Source of the DNA: Sphingomonas bacterium
GTDB lineage: Bacteria > Pseudomonadota > Alphaproteobacteria > Sphingomonadales > Sphingomonadaceae
Reading direction: 5' to 3'
Length of the DNA stretch: 38,686 bases
Assembly: GCF_028293085.1 (NCBI RefSeq)
Contig: NZ_JAQGLC010000247.1
Coordinates: 1 to 38,686, forward strand
Positions 22,754-30,605 of this stretch are shown here, piece by piece. A program made the position numbers and the translations under genes. The notes under the pieces were generated by a model. The model had not been told where the DNA came from and ran no database searches. It saw only the letters and a list, made by a program, of their open reading frames with translations. The stretch's first letter is position 1, and each line of letters opens with the position of its first letter.

Positions 22754-23707
22754 ATGACGGGCGATGACGTTGGGCTGGTGGCCGATATCGGCCGCCAATC
22801 GGTACGATTTGCGCTGACCGGGGGGCCGGCCGGCATCGCGCCGCGCGACGTGCGCAGCTACCATACCGCCGAGAATGCGACCTTTACCAGCGCGCTGCTC
22901 GCCTATCTCGGCGAGGTCGGCTTGCGCGACGCGGTGCTGCCGAGCGTGCTGGCCGTGGCCGGTGCGGCACGCGGCGACCTGATCAACCTCACCGGCAGCC
23001 GCTGGTACATTTCGCTGTCGGGTGTCGAGGCGGTGCTCCGCGCCCGCCCGCGCGCGCTCAACGAATGCGCCGCAACGGCGCTCGCGTTGACAACGTTGAA
23101 CCAGAGCGCCTTCACGCCCGTCGGCACGCAATCGACCCGCCTGGTCCAGCCGGGCGGCAATTATGTCGTCGTCAGCATCGGCACCGGCCTCGGCGTCGCC
23201 GCGCTGATCACCGGGTCGAACGGGAGGCTCTCGCCTGTCGCGAGCGAGGCCGGCCACATGACCTTCTCCCCGAATGGCGCCGACGAGGAGAAATTCGCCG
23301 CCTATATCCGGACCAAGGGCCAGGCGAGCGCCGAGTCCCTGCTGAGCGCGAGTGGGCTGGTTGCCGCCTATGCCGCGCTTGCCGAAGGCGGCAAGACCGT
23401 CGGCAGCCCGGAGGAGGTGACCCGCTCGAACGGACGGGATCCGGTCGCGACGGCGGTGGTCCGGATGTTCGCCAGTTATCTCGGCGCCTTTATCGGCGAT
23501 CTCGTCATGACTTTCGGCGCATGGGAGGGCGTCTATCTGACGGGCCCGATCCCGCGCGCCTTGCTGGCGCAGCTCGACGCGCGCTTCCGCCACCGGCTTG
23601 AGGCGAAGGATGCCTTTCGCCGTCAACTCGGCGAAGTGCCGATCGCGATCGTCAACCGGTCCGACCTCGAGTTGATGGGCGCCGCCGCGGCATTGCACGA
23701 CAGCTGA
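22754..23707 (+). CDS. Glucokinase-family protein with altered active-site motifs
   Basis: 317 residues of the Glk/hexokinase fold. Retained: Asp11 of the first phosphate motif, Asn103, Glu165 and His168 in SEAGHMTFSP, Glu194, and the adenosine motif VSIGTGLGVAAL. Changed compared with Glk: GGTNxR is GRQSVR (residues 13-18), TNxxW is TGSRW (Gly81), and the catalytic Asp of the NDF motif is Glu104 (LNECAATALAL). So the fold and sugar-binding residues are largely kept but the presumed catalytic base is replaced. It may be weak, differently specific or a regulator. ATG 22754 follows AGGAGGGG, a strong ribosome binding site. No sugar-catabolism genes flank it. Confidence 0.8.
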   Translation: MTGDDVGLVADIGRQSVRFALTGGPAGIAPRDVRSYHTAENATFTSALLAYLGEVGLRDAVLPSVLAVAGAARGDLINLTGSRWYISLSGVEAVLRARPRALNECAATALALTTLNQSAFTPVGTQSTRLVQPGGNYVVVSIGTGLGVAALITGSNGRLSPVASEAGHMTFSPNGADEEKFAAYIRTKGQASAESLLSASGLVAAYAALAEGGKTVGSPEEVTRSNGRDPVATAVVRMFASYLGAFIGDLVMTFGAWEGVYLTGPIPRALLAQLDARFRHRLEAKDAFRRQLGEVPIAIVNRSDLELMGAAAALHDS

Positions 23708-23767
23708 GCGCAGCCAGCCTCGCGGCCTGACCGATTCTGCTGGACCTCAAATCCCGCGCAAAGCCGT

Positions 23768-23911
23768 TCAGGGATTAGGGTGGTCGTTGTCACCGCCGTG
23801 GCGATGATGGCCATGCCGGTCGCTGGCATTGCCCGGGTGGCCGTAACGGCATCCCGAAACCGCGACCCCGGCAAGAGCAAGGGCAGCGACCAGAGCGATT
23901 TTGCTACGCAT
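23768..23911 (-). CDS. 47-aa His-rich lipoprotein
   Basis: 47 residues: MRSKIALVAALALAGVAVSG then CRYGHPGNASDRHGHHRHGG and DNDHPNP. The N-terminus is a complete lipoprotein signal: basic start, hydrophobic core and the lipobox VSGC, with Cys21 as the modified residue, so the mature part is about 27 residues. It has seven His, arranged as HGHHRHGG and nearby, suggesting metal binding, plus an acidic end. AGGAGAG precedes ATG 23911. It is downstream of the PHA depolymerase on the opposite end of a short gap and much smaller than gene-finder cutoffs. Function unknown; metal scavenging is inference from composition. Confidence 0.6.
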   Translation of the reverse strand: MRSKIALVAALALAGVAVSGCRYGHPGNASDRHGHHRHGGDNDHPNP

Positions 23912-24002
23912 CGATTCTCTCCTGGAACAGTGCCGACCGAACGGGTGGGCTCAGTCGCTTGTTCCAGAAGGTCCGCACCGGCCCTTGACCGATGCGCAGC
24001 GG

Positions 24003-25217
24003 TCAGGCGTTCGCCGCCATCCACTGCTCGAGCACCGGCGCGATCTGGTTGCGCCATTTGCTGCCGTTGAAGATGCCGTAATGGCCGGCATCCGCCACCA
24101 GATATTTCTTCTTCGCTTCGGGCAGCTTGGTGGCGAGCGTCAGCGCGGCCTTGGTCTGGCCCAGGCCCGAAATATCGTCGCGCTGGCCCTCGATCGCGAG
24201 GATGCCGATGTCGGTGATCGCCGCGGGATCGACCAGGCGGCCGCGATGCGTCATCGTCCCCATCGGCAGCGCATGTGCCTGGAACACCACATCGATCGTC
24301 TGGAGGTAGAATTCGGCGGTCATGTCGCAGACCGAGCGATATTCCTCGTAGAAATCCTTGGTCGCGTTGGCGCTGTCGTCGTCGCCCTGCACCAGGTGTT
24401 TGAACATCTCGTAATGCGACTGCATGTGGTTGCCGAGGTTCATCGTCATGAAGCCGCTGAGCTGCAGGAAACCGGGATAAACCTTGCGGCCGGCGCCCGG
24501 ATAGGTCGCCGGGATCGTCGCGATGACGTTGTTCACGAACCAGCTGTGCGGCCGCTCGGTGGCGAGTGTGTTGACCGCGGTCGGCGCCTCGCGCGTGTCG
24601 ATCGGGCCGCCCATCATGGTCAGCGTCTTGGGCCGGCAGGGATTCTTGTCGGCGCTCATCAGCGCGGCGGCGGCGTAGCAGGGCACCGAGGGCTGGCAGA
24701 CCGCAAGCATGTGTGCGCCCGGCCCGATATGCTCCATGAACTCGATCAGATAATCGATATAGTCGTCGAGATCGAAACTGCCGTCGCTGAGCGGCACCAG
24801 CTTTGCGTCGCGCCAATCGGTGATGTAGACGTCCGCGACCGGGAGCATCCGCTCGACCGTGCCGCGCAGCAGCGTGGCGTAATGGCCGGACATCGGCGCG
24901 ACGATCAGCAGCTTCGGCCCCGTCGTCACCCCGTCGCGGACGAAATGCTTGAGCTGGCCGAACGGCTTGCGCAGCACGATCTCCTCGGTGACACCGATAT
25001 CATCGCCGTCCACCATGACATGATCGAGCCCGAAAGCCGGCTTGCCCCGGGGCGCTGCCGCATGGGCGAACACCTCCAGCGCCGAGCTGACGATCGATCC
25101 GCCGCCGAAATAGGCGAACGGATTGGCCGGGTTGGAGAGCATACCCGCACCAAAATTGGCCATCGCGCTGGCCCCCGCCAGCATCGATTTCTGCAGTTCA
25201 TAGGCATTGTACAGCAT
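24003..25217 (-). CDS. phaZ: Intracellular polyhydroxyalkanoate depolymerase
   Basis: 404 residues from ATG 25217 (MLYNAYELQKSMLAGASAMA); a longer upstream extension in the same frame has no support. An alpha/beta-hydrolase of the intracellular PhaZ type, attacking PHB granules. The catalytic nucleophile is Cys174 in LAVCQPSVPCYAAA, as in PhaZ1 enzymes, rather than Ser. The acid and base are probably Asp in EGQRDDISG and His in DAGHYGIFNG. Also seen: GPKLLIVAPMSGHYATLLRG and VYITDWRDAKLVP. No signal peptide, consistent with a cytoplasmic enzyme. A candidate PhaR site lies upstream. The ABC transporter diverges from it. Confidence 0.93.
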   Translation of the reverse strand: MLYNAYELQKSMLAGASAMANFGAGMLSNPANPFAYFGGGSIVSSALEVFAHAAAPRGKPAFGLDHVMVDGDDIGVTEEIVLRKPFGQLKHFVRDGVTTGPKLLIVAPMSGHYATLLRGTVERMLPVADVYITDWRDAKLVPLSDGSFDLDDYIDYLIEFMEHIGPGAHMLAVCQPSVPCYAAAALMSADKNPCRPKTLTMMGGPIDTREAPTAVNTLATERPHSWFVNNVIATIPATYPGAGRKVYPGFLQLSGFMTMNLGNHMQSHYEMFKHLVQGDDDSANATKDFYEEYRSVCDMTAEFYLQTIDVVFQAHALPMGTMTHRGRLVDPAAITDIGILAIEGQRDDISGLGQTKAALTLATKLPEAKKKYLVADAGHYGIFNGSKWRNQIAPVLEQWMAANA

Positions 25218-25266
25218 AGGATACCCAATATCGGAAAACGGTCGCCTTGGATCAAGGCAATAGGTG

Positions 25267-25287
25267 TGCATTGCAACATACGCAATG
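25267..25287. promoter_or_regulatory. Palindrome upstream of phaZ, possible PhaR-type site
   Basis: CATTGC-N7-GCAATG (25269-25274 with 25282-25287) overlaps TGCATTGCA (25267-25275). From memory, alphaproteobacterial PhaR sites have TGC-N3-GCA cores; the extension AACA has one mismatch to the Bradyrhizobium form I recall. It lies 50-70 bases upstream of the phaZ start, between phaZ and the divergent ABC gene. No phaR gene is present in the window. Confidence 0.35.
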
Positions 25288-25364
25288 GATAGGAAATGGC
25301 CCGTTAAGAGACCCAACGCGCCCTGTCACGGGCATGTTCCCCGTTACGGCCATTGCGGGAAGTA

Positions 25365-25376
25365 AGGACAAGTCCT
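25365..25376. promoter_or_regulatory. Short palindrome AGGAC-AA-GTCCT just before the ABC transporter
   Basis: Five-base arms with a two-base centre, ending 11 bases before ATG 25388. It takes the place where a ribosome binding site should be (AAGGACA), so it could form a small translation-limiting hairpin or be an operator. Confidence 0.25.
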
Positions 25377-25387
25377 AGGTCCCGCGC

Positions 25388-27190
25388 ATGGCCGACCCAA
25401 CCCCTGCGTCACCCGCCGCGCCCGAGCCGAAACCCGCCGAATCGCGGCGCCAGCTCGGCAATCTCAAGATGGTGTGGGACCATGCGTCCCGCTACCCGCG
25501 CCAGATCGCCACCGCGCTCTCCGCGCTGATTGTCACCTCCGCCGCGACCATCGCCATTCCCTATGGCTTCAAGAAGGTGATCGACCGCGGCTTCGGCCCC
25601 GGCGCGGACGGATCGGTCACGACGTCGTTCCATTATCTGCTGATGATCGTGGTCGTGCTCGCCTTTGCGACGGCGATACGCTTTTATTATGTGTCCTGGC
25701 TCGGCGAGCGCGTCGTCGCCGATATCCGCGCGGCGGTGCAGCGCCACCTGCTCACCCTCGCGCCGCGCTTCTTCGAGGAGAACCGTCCGTCGGAAATCTC
25801 CTCGCGGCTGACCTCGGACACCACGCTGATCGAGCAGGTCGTCGGAACGACGGTCTCGGTCGCGCTCCGCAACAGCTTCACCGGCGTCGGCGGGATGATC
25901 TATCTGTTCGCCTTGTCTCCAAAGCTCGCGGGCATGCTGATGCTCGGCATTCCGATCATCATCCTGCCGATCATGCTGCTCGGGCGGCGCGTCCGCAATT
26001 TCTCGCGCACCTCGCAGGACCGGGTCGCGGATGTCGGCTCGATCGCGTCGGAGACACTCGGCGCGATGAAGATCGTCCAGGCGTTCGGTCAGGAATCACG
26101 CGAGGCCGCCCGCTTCGGCGCCGCGGTCGACGCGACCTTCACCGCGGCCAAGCGCCGCATCGCGCTGCGCGCGTTCATGACCGCGATCGTCATCGGGCTG
26201 ATCTTCGGATCGATCACCCTGGTGCTGTGGGAAGGCGCGGTCGATGTCGCCGCGGGCCGGATCAGCGGCGGATCGATCGCCGCGTTCGTGCTGACCGGCG
26301 GCCTCGTCGCCGGCGCGTTCGGCGCGCTGACCGAGGTGTATGGCGATCTGCTGCGCGGCGCGGGCGCCGCCGGCCGCCTCGCCGAACTGCTCGCCGAGGT
26401 GCCCGAGATCCGGGCGCCGGCGAATCCCGTCGCCCTGCCCGAGCCGTCGCGCGGCGCGATCGAGTTCGCCAATGTCACCTTCCGCTATCCGACCCGGCCT
26501 GAAGTGTCGGCGCTGGCGGATTTCTCGCTGGCGGTCGCGCCGGGCGAGACGGTGGCGGTGGTCGGCCCGTCGGGCGCGGGCAAGACCACCCTGTTCCAGC
26601 TGATCCAGCGTTTCTACGATCCCGATTCCGGGCGTGTCCTGCTCGACGGCGTCGCCCTGCCAGACGCGGATCCCGCCGAAATCCGCAAGCGCATCGCGAT
26701 GGTGCCGCAGGAGACCGTGATCTTCGGCGCCTCGGCGCGCGACAATCTGCGCTATGGCAGATGGGAGGCGGGCGACGACGAACTCTGGGCTGCCGCCGAA
26801 GTGGCGAATGCCGCCGAGTTCCTGCGCAAGCTGCCCCAGGGCCTCGACACCTTCATGGGCGAAGGCGGCGCGCGCCTGTCGGGCGGCCAGCGCCAGCGCA
26901 TGGCGATTGCCCGCGCCGTCCTGCGCGACGCCCCGATCCTGTTGCTCGACGAGGCGACCAGCGCGCTTGACGCCGAGAGCGAGCGGCTGGTGCAGGAAGC
27001 GCTCGAACGGTTGATGCAGGATCGCACCACGATCGTCATCGCTCACCGCCTCGCCACCGTCCGCGCGGCCGAACGGATCATCGTGATGAGCGACGGTCGG
27101 ATCGTCGAGAGCGGCACGCATGGCGGCCTGATCGGCCAGAACGGCCTCTATGCCCGGCTCGCCAGCCTGCAGTTCAGCGAGGCTGCATAG
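25388..27190 (+). CDS. ABC transporter, fused permease and ATP-binding domains (exporter half-transporter)
   Basis: 600 residues, one transmembrane domain and one nucleotide-binding domain, working as a dimer to export a substrate across the inner membrane. Seen: six-helix membrane part (about 35-315), then Walker A GPSGAGKTTLFQL (about 392-404), Q-loop MVPQETVIFGAS, signature LSGGQRQRMAIARAVL (about 497-512), Walker B ILLLDEATSALD (about 517-528) and the H-loop IVIAHRL. All ATPase elements are intact. The N-terminus is a Pro/Ala/Glu-rich tail (PTPASPAAPEPKPAESRRQ). The cargo is unknown; relatives export lipids or peptides. The FAD/NAD(P)-binding gene starts two bases after the stop, suggesting one transcript. 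Confidence 0.94.
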   Translation: MADPTPASPAAPEPKPAESRRQLGNLKMVWDHASRYPRQIATALSALIVTSAATIAIPYGFKKVIDRGFGPGADGSVTTSFHYLLMIVVVLAFATAIRFYYVSWLGERVVADIRAAVQRHLLTLAPRFFEENRPSEISSRLTSDTTLIEQVVGTTVSVALRNSFTGVGGMIYLFALSPKLAGMLMLGIPIIILPIMLLGRRVRNFSRTSQDRVADVGSIASETLGAMKIVQAFGQESREAARFGAAVDATFTAAKRRIALRAFMTAIVIGLIFGSITLVLWEGAVDVAAGRISGGSIAAFVLTGGLVAGAFGALTEVYGDLLRGAGAAGRLAELLAEVPEIRAPANPVALPEPSRGAIEFANVTFRYPTRPEVSALADFSLAVAPGETVAVVGPSGAGKTTLFQLIQRFYDPDSGRVLLDGVALPDADPAEIRKRIAMVPQETVIFGASARDNLRYGRWEAGDDELWAAAEVANAAEFLRKLPQGLDTFMGEGGARLSGGQRQRMAIARAVLRDAPILLLDEATSALDAESERLVQEALERLMQDRTTIVIAHRLATVRAAERIIVMSDGRIVESGTHGGLIGQNGLYARLASLQFSEAA

Positions 27191-27192
27191 CC

Positions 27193-28635
27193 TTGAGCGA
27201 GCCTTCGTCAGTGCACACCGTCGCAGTGGTCGGCGGCGGCCTGAGCGGCGCGCTGTTCGCGTTGAAGCTGGCCGCGGCGCGCCCCGATTTCCACATCGTC
27301 GTGATCGAGGCGACCCGCCGCATCGGCCGCGGCCTCGCTTATGGCGCCTGCACGCCGCAGCATCTGCTCAACGTGCCGGTCAGCCGGATGGAGGTCGGGC
27401 TGAAGCCCGGCTTCGCCGACTGGCTCGATGCCAATCCGGACGCCGCGGGCGCGCTGTCCATCGGACTGGAGGAAAGCGGCGGCGACCCGCACGGCATATT
27501 CGTGCCCCGCGCGTTGTTCGGCGCCTATCTCGAAGAGCGGCTCGAAGTGGCCTTGGTCACCGATGGCGGCCCGGGCCTCTCGCTGGTCCGCGGCGAGGCG
27601 GTGCGAATCCTCGCCCGCCCGGACCGTGCCGTGCGCCTCAGCGACGGCCGCGAGATCGCCGCCGATGCGATCGTCCTCGCCACCGGCAACCTCGCCCCGC
27701 GCGCGCCGGGCGGGCCGGATCAATGGTTCTACGACACGCCCGGCTTCGTTCCCGATCCCTGGGCGCCCGACGCGTTCGATGGCCTGCAACCCGACGATCC
27801 GCTGATGCTGCTCGGCACCGGGCTGACCACGGTCGACATCGTGTTGAAGCTTACCGCCGCCGGCCATCGCGGCCCGATCCTCGCCACCTCGCGGCGCGGC
27901 CTGCTCCCACAGGTCCATGCCGCGGGCGGCGCCTGGCCAGCCTTTCTCGAAGCGGCAATTCCTGCTTCGCCCCGCGCGCTCACCCGGCTCATCCGCGATC
28001 AGGTCGCCGCGGCACAAGCGCAGGGCGTGCCGTGGCAGCGCGTGTTCGACGCTGCCCGCCCGGCAATCCCCGCCGTCTGGAGCAGCTGGTCGTCGCGCGA
28101 GAAGCGCCAGTTCCTACGCCATCTCCGGACCCGCTGGGACGTTCATCGCCATCGCATGGCGCCGCGAATCAATGACGCGCTCCACGCCCAAGCCGAAAGC
28201 GGCAGGCTCGATATCCTGGCGGCACGATTGCGCAGCTATCGCCTGACGGACGATGGGGTCGACATCACCCTCGCGCCCCGCGGTAGTGCCGAGCGCCGCT
28301 TCACCGCCGCCCGCGTCGTCAACTGCACCGGCCCGCGCCGCGACGCCGGCAACATCGCCATCCCGCTCCTCGCCGATCTTCGCGATCAGGGCCTGGCCCT
28401 GCCCGACGCGCTCGGCCTCGGGCTCGAAACCGAGAATTGCGCGCTGCTCGATATGGATCGCCGCGCCTCGACCTGGCTGTTCGCGCTCGGCGCGCTCACC
28501 TGCCCGCAATGGTGGGAGATCACCGCCGTCCCGGAAATCGCGGTCCAGGTCGACCGGCTCGTCGGGCAGCTCGCCAATCCCGAGGCTCGACAATTGAGCG
28601 CGGGCGACTTCCTCGATCTGGGCGCCGGTATCTAG
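27193..28635 (+). CDS. FAD/NAD(P)-binding protein (NAD_binding_9-type)
   Basis: 480 residues from TTG 27193. The N-terminal dinucleotide motif HTVAVVGGGLSGALFALKL (about 8-26) is a canonical FAD/NAD(P) Rossmann loop; IEATRRIGRGLAYG is the FAD-ribose Glu strand; AIVLATGNLAPRAPG and LLGTGLTTVDIVLKL mark the second dinucleotide-binding region. The family (COG4529) covers poorly described oxidoreductases found next to various transporters. Soluble, no signal peptide. The start is only two bases after the ABC stop, with a weak GAGG site, so TTG is likely but not certain; GTG 27211 is the alternative. Its substrate is unknown. Confidence 0.8.
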   Translation: MSEPSSVHTVAVVGGGLSGALFALKLAAARPDFHIVVIEATRRIGRGLAYGACTPQHLLNVPVSRMEVGLKPGFADWLDANPDAAGALSIGLEESGGDPHGIFVPRALFGAYLEERLEVALVTDGGPGLSLVRGEAVRILARPDRAVRLSDGREIAADAIVLATGNLAPRAPGGPDQWFYDTPGFVPDPWAPDAFDGLQPDDPLMLLGTGLTTVDIVLKLTAAGHRGPILATSRRGLLPQVHAAGGAWPAFLEAAIPASPRALTRLIRDQVAAAQAQGVPWQRVFDAARPAIPAVWSSWSSREKRQFLRHLRTRWDVHRHRMAPRINDALHAQAESGRLDILAARLRSYRLTDDGVDITLAPRGSAERRFTAARVVNCTGPRRDAGNIAIPLLADLRDQGLALPDALGLGLETENCALLDMDRRASTWLFALGALTCPQWWEITAVPEIAVQVDRLVGQLANPEARQLSAGDFLDLGAGI

Positions 28636-28649
28636 CTCAATCCATGGTG

Positions 28650-28726
28650 CCGGACTTGTTCCCGCATCCGCCGTGCCGCACACTCCTGTATCGCCCATGG
28701 AGAGGTGAACCCCGGAACAAGTCCGG
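28650..28726. repeat. Dispersed palindromic repeat with CCGGACTTGTTCC / GGAACAAGTCCGG arms
   Basis: The two 13-base arms (28650-28662 and 28714-28726) are exact reverse complements 51 bases apart. This arm sequence, followed by GGTGACG, is the form I know as very common between genes of sphingomonads. It occupies the gap between two plus-strand genes and could act as a processing or termination site. Confidence 0.75.
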
Positions 28727-28747
28727 GGTGACGGCAGGGGACAAGAG

Positions 28748-29911
28748 ATGCGCGACTTCGATCTCATCGTGTACGGCGCCACCGGGTTCACCGGCCGGCT
28801 CGTCGCCGAATATCTGGTCAACAATCATACCGGCCCCGACCGCCCGCGCTGGGCGATGGCCGGCCGCTCGCTCTCCAAGCTGCAGGAAGTCCGCGACGAG
28901 ATCGGCGCGCCGGCGGACACGCCGCTCCTCACCGCCAATTCCGACGATCCCGCCACGTTGAAGGCGCTGTGCGAGCGCACGACCGTGGTGATCACCACGG
29001 TCGGCCCGTACCAGCTCTATGGCAGCGATCTCGTCGCCGCCTGTGCCGAGACCGGCACCGCCTATGTCGATCTATGCGGCGAGCCAGCCTGGATGCGCCA
29101 CATGATCGACGCGCATCACGAGACCGCGCAGCGCACCGGCGCGCGGATCGTCTTCTCCTGCGGCTTCGATTCGATCCCGTTCGATCTCGGCGTGCTCGCT
29201 TTGCAGGATGCCGCCAGGGCAAAGTTCGGCAAGCCGGTGCCCCGCGTAAAGTGTCGCGTGCGGAAAATGCAGGGCGGTTTTTCGGGCGGCACCGCGGCCA
29301 GCCTCAAGGCGACGCTCGCCGCCGCGGCGCGCGACCCTTCCATCCTCGGCCTGCTCATCAATCCCTTTGCACTCACGCCCGGCTTTCACGGCCCGAGCCA
29401 GCCCAAAGGCCTGCTGCCCGAATATGATCGGACGATCGAGGCCTGGGTCGCGCCCTTCATCATGGCGCCGATCAACACCAAAAATGTGCACCGCACCAAC
29501 TTCCTGCTCGGCGAGGCCTATGGCGCGGACTTCGTCTATGACGAGATGATGGTCGCGGGACTCGGCGATCTCGGCAAGGCCGCGGCGGAGGCGATCGCTA
29601 AGATCAATCCGCTCGCCAGCGACAAAGGCCCCAAGCCCGGTGAAGGCCCTTCGAAGACGGAGCGCGAGAACGGCTATTACGACATCCTCTTCATCGGCGA
29701 GATGCCCGACGGGACGCGCGTCGACTGCGTGGTCACCGGAGACCGCGATCCGGGTTATGGCTCGACCAGCAAGATGATCGCGGAGACGGCCTTGTGCCTT
29801 ATCAATGACGTCGCGGGAGAAGGCGGAATCTGGACGCCCGGCGCGCTGATGGGCGAGGTGCTGGTCAAGCGGCTCGAGGCCAAGGCGGGACTGACGTTCC
29901 GGGCGGGCTGA
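28748..29911 (+). CDS. Saccharopine dehydrogenase-like NAD(P)-binding protein (trans-acting enoyl reductase type)
   Basis: 387 residues. The N-terminal VYGATGFTGRLVAEYLV (about 8-24) is a Rossmann GxTGxxG motif, followed by AMAGRSLSKLQEV and TTVGPYQLYGSDLVAACAET; then FSCGFDSIPFDLGVLALQD. This matches the saccharopine-dehydrogenase-like group that includes the mycobacterial trans-acting enoyl reductases, reducing double bonds on lipid or polyketide intermediates. No membrane segment is evident, apart from a moderately hydrophobic middle (LGLLINPFALTPGF). The ATG at 28748 has GGGGACAAGAG upstream. It lies after an intergenic repeat; the next genes are on the other strand. True substrate is not known. 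Confidence 0.85.
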   Translation: MRDFDLIVYGATGFTGRLVAEYLVNNHTGPDRPRWAMAGRSLSKLQEVRDEIGAPADTPLLTANSDDPATLKALCERTTVVITTVGPYQLYGSDLVAACAETGTAYVDLCGEPAWMRHMIDAHHETAQRTGARIVFSCGFDSIPFDLGVLALQDAARAKFGKPVPRVKCRVRKMQGGFSGGTAASLKATLAAAARDPSILGLLINPFALTPGFHGPSQPKGLLPEYDRTIEAWVAPFIMAPINTKNVHRTNFLLGEAYGADFVYDEMMVAGLGDLGKAAAEAIAKINPLASDKGPKPGEGPSKTERENGYYDILFIGEMPDGTRVDCVVTGDRDPGYGSTSKMIAETALCLINDVAGEGGIWTPGALMGEVLVKRLEAKAGLTFRAG

Positions 29912-29946
29912 TTATTCTTCCCACGCTTGCTTGAGAAGGAACAGAT

Positions 29947-30261
29947 TTATCCCAGCAGCCCGATCCCCACGCCCGCCGCCAGCGCGGTAGCGATCCCGGC
30001 GAGCACCAGTCCGATCCGCTTGCGCCGGCTCTGCTGATACAGATCGAACCTGGGTACATCGAGATACCAGGTCCCGTTCTTCCCGGCCACGAGCACGCCG
30101 TTGGCCCGCAGCCGCTCGAAGAACTTCTCCTCCATCCGCCGGTCGGGCGCGAAGGCGACCGCATTCTCCGGCGAGACCGCATTGCGCGACATGAAGTGCG
30201 AGATGACCCGCCGCCGCGCCCGCGCCATTGCCGCCGCTACGCCTGCCGATGCCCCGCCCAT
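29947..30261 (-). CDS. 104-aa protein with C-terminal membrane helix, paralog of its upstream neighbour
   Basis: 104 residues from ATG 30261, with GGAG seven bases upstream. Helical, basic N-terminal part (ARARRRVISHFMSRNAVSPE), then NAVAFAPDRRMEEKFFERLR and NGTWYLDVPRFDLYQQSRRK, closing with a hydrophobic tail IGLVLAGIATALAAGVGIGL (about 84-103). The middle looks like a small winged-helix or similar domain; the tail makes it a C-terminally anchored inner-membrane protein. Its sequence aligns over nearly the whole length with the 100-aa protein encoded just upstream (shared elements: V..HF....A.SP..A..FAP, a Y/W-x-D-x-x-x-Y-x-x-QxFSKR/QQSRRKR block and the tail). Fourth in line after MFS and RNase R. 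Function unknown. Confidence 0.7.
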   Translation of the reverse strand: MGGASAGVAAAMARARRRVISHFMSRNAVSPENAVAFAPDRRMEEKFFERLRANGVLVAGKNGTWYLDVPRFDLYQQSRRKRIGLVLAGIATALAAGVGIGLLG

Positions 30262-30302
30262 GTCGATTCTCCAAAGACTTGCCCGGCATTCATGCCACGG
30301 CT

Positions 30303-30605
30303 TCACCCGCGATAGAAGAGCATCGCCACCGCCGCGATCGCCAGCGAGACACCCATCGCGATCGGCACCCAGCGTTTGCTGAACGCCTGGGCATCGAGGT
30401 GATAGGCGACCAGATCGAACCAATAGCGCCCGGGCGCGACCTCGCGCAGCGCGCCGATCCGGCGGAAGCGATCGAACCACCAGCGCTCGATCCGATCCTT
30501 CGGCGCGAAGTCGATCGCGTCCGCCGGCGACAGCGCATGATGGGCGAGGAAATGTGCCGCCACGGGCCCGCGTACGCGCCGAGCCGCAGCGGGATAGTCG
30601 CTCAC
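30303..30605 (-). CDS. 100-aa protein with C-terminal membrane helix, paralog of the next gene
   Basis: 100 residues from GTG 30605, which overlaps the RNase R stop (GTGA), so it is translation-coupled to rnr. Sequence: basic start ARRVRGPVAAHFLAHHALSP, then ADAIDFAPKDRIERWWFDRF and VAPGRYWFDLVAYHLDAQAF, ending in a membrane tail about 80-98 (WVPIAMGVSLAIAAVAMLFY). The domain order and spacing mirror the neighbouring 104-aa protein. Trp/Tyr-rich middle (WWFDRF, RYWFDLVAYH) suggests a compact helical or winged-helix core. Duplicated in tandem; the copies differ enough for distinct roles. Neither is recognised. Confidence 0.7.
   Translation of the reverse strand: MSDYPAAARRVRGPVAAHFLAHHALSPADAIDFAPKDRIERWWFDRFRRIGALREVAPGRYWFDLVAYHLDAQAFSKRWVPIAMGVSLAIAAVAMLFYRG

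Noticed and set aside
23923..23966. TGGAACA...TGTTCCA inverted repeat near the lipoprotein gene
   Set aside because: Seven-base arms with a 30-base gap and no further support; could be chance.
25218..25316. Upstream extension of the PHA depolymerase
   Set aside because: The family begins at MLYNAYELQ; the extra region includes the promoter palindrome.
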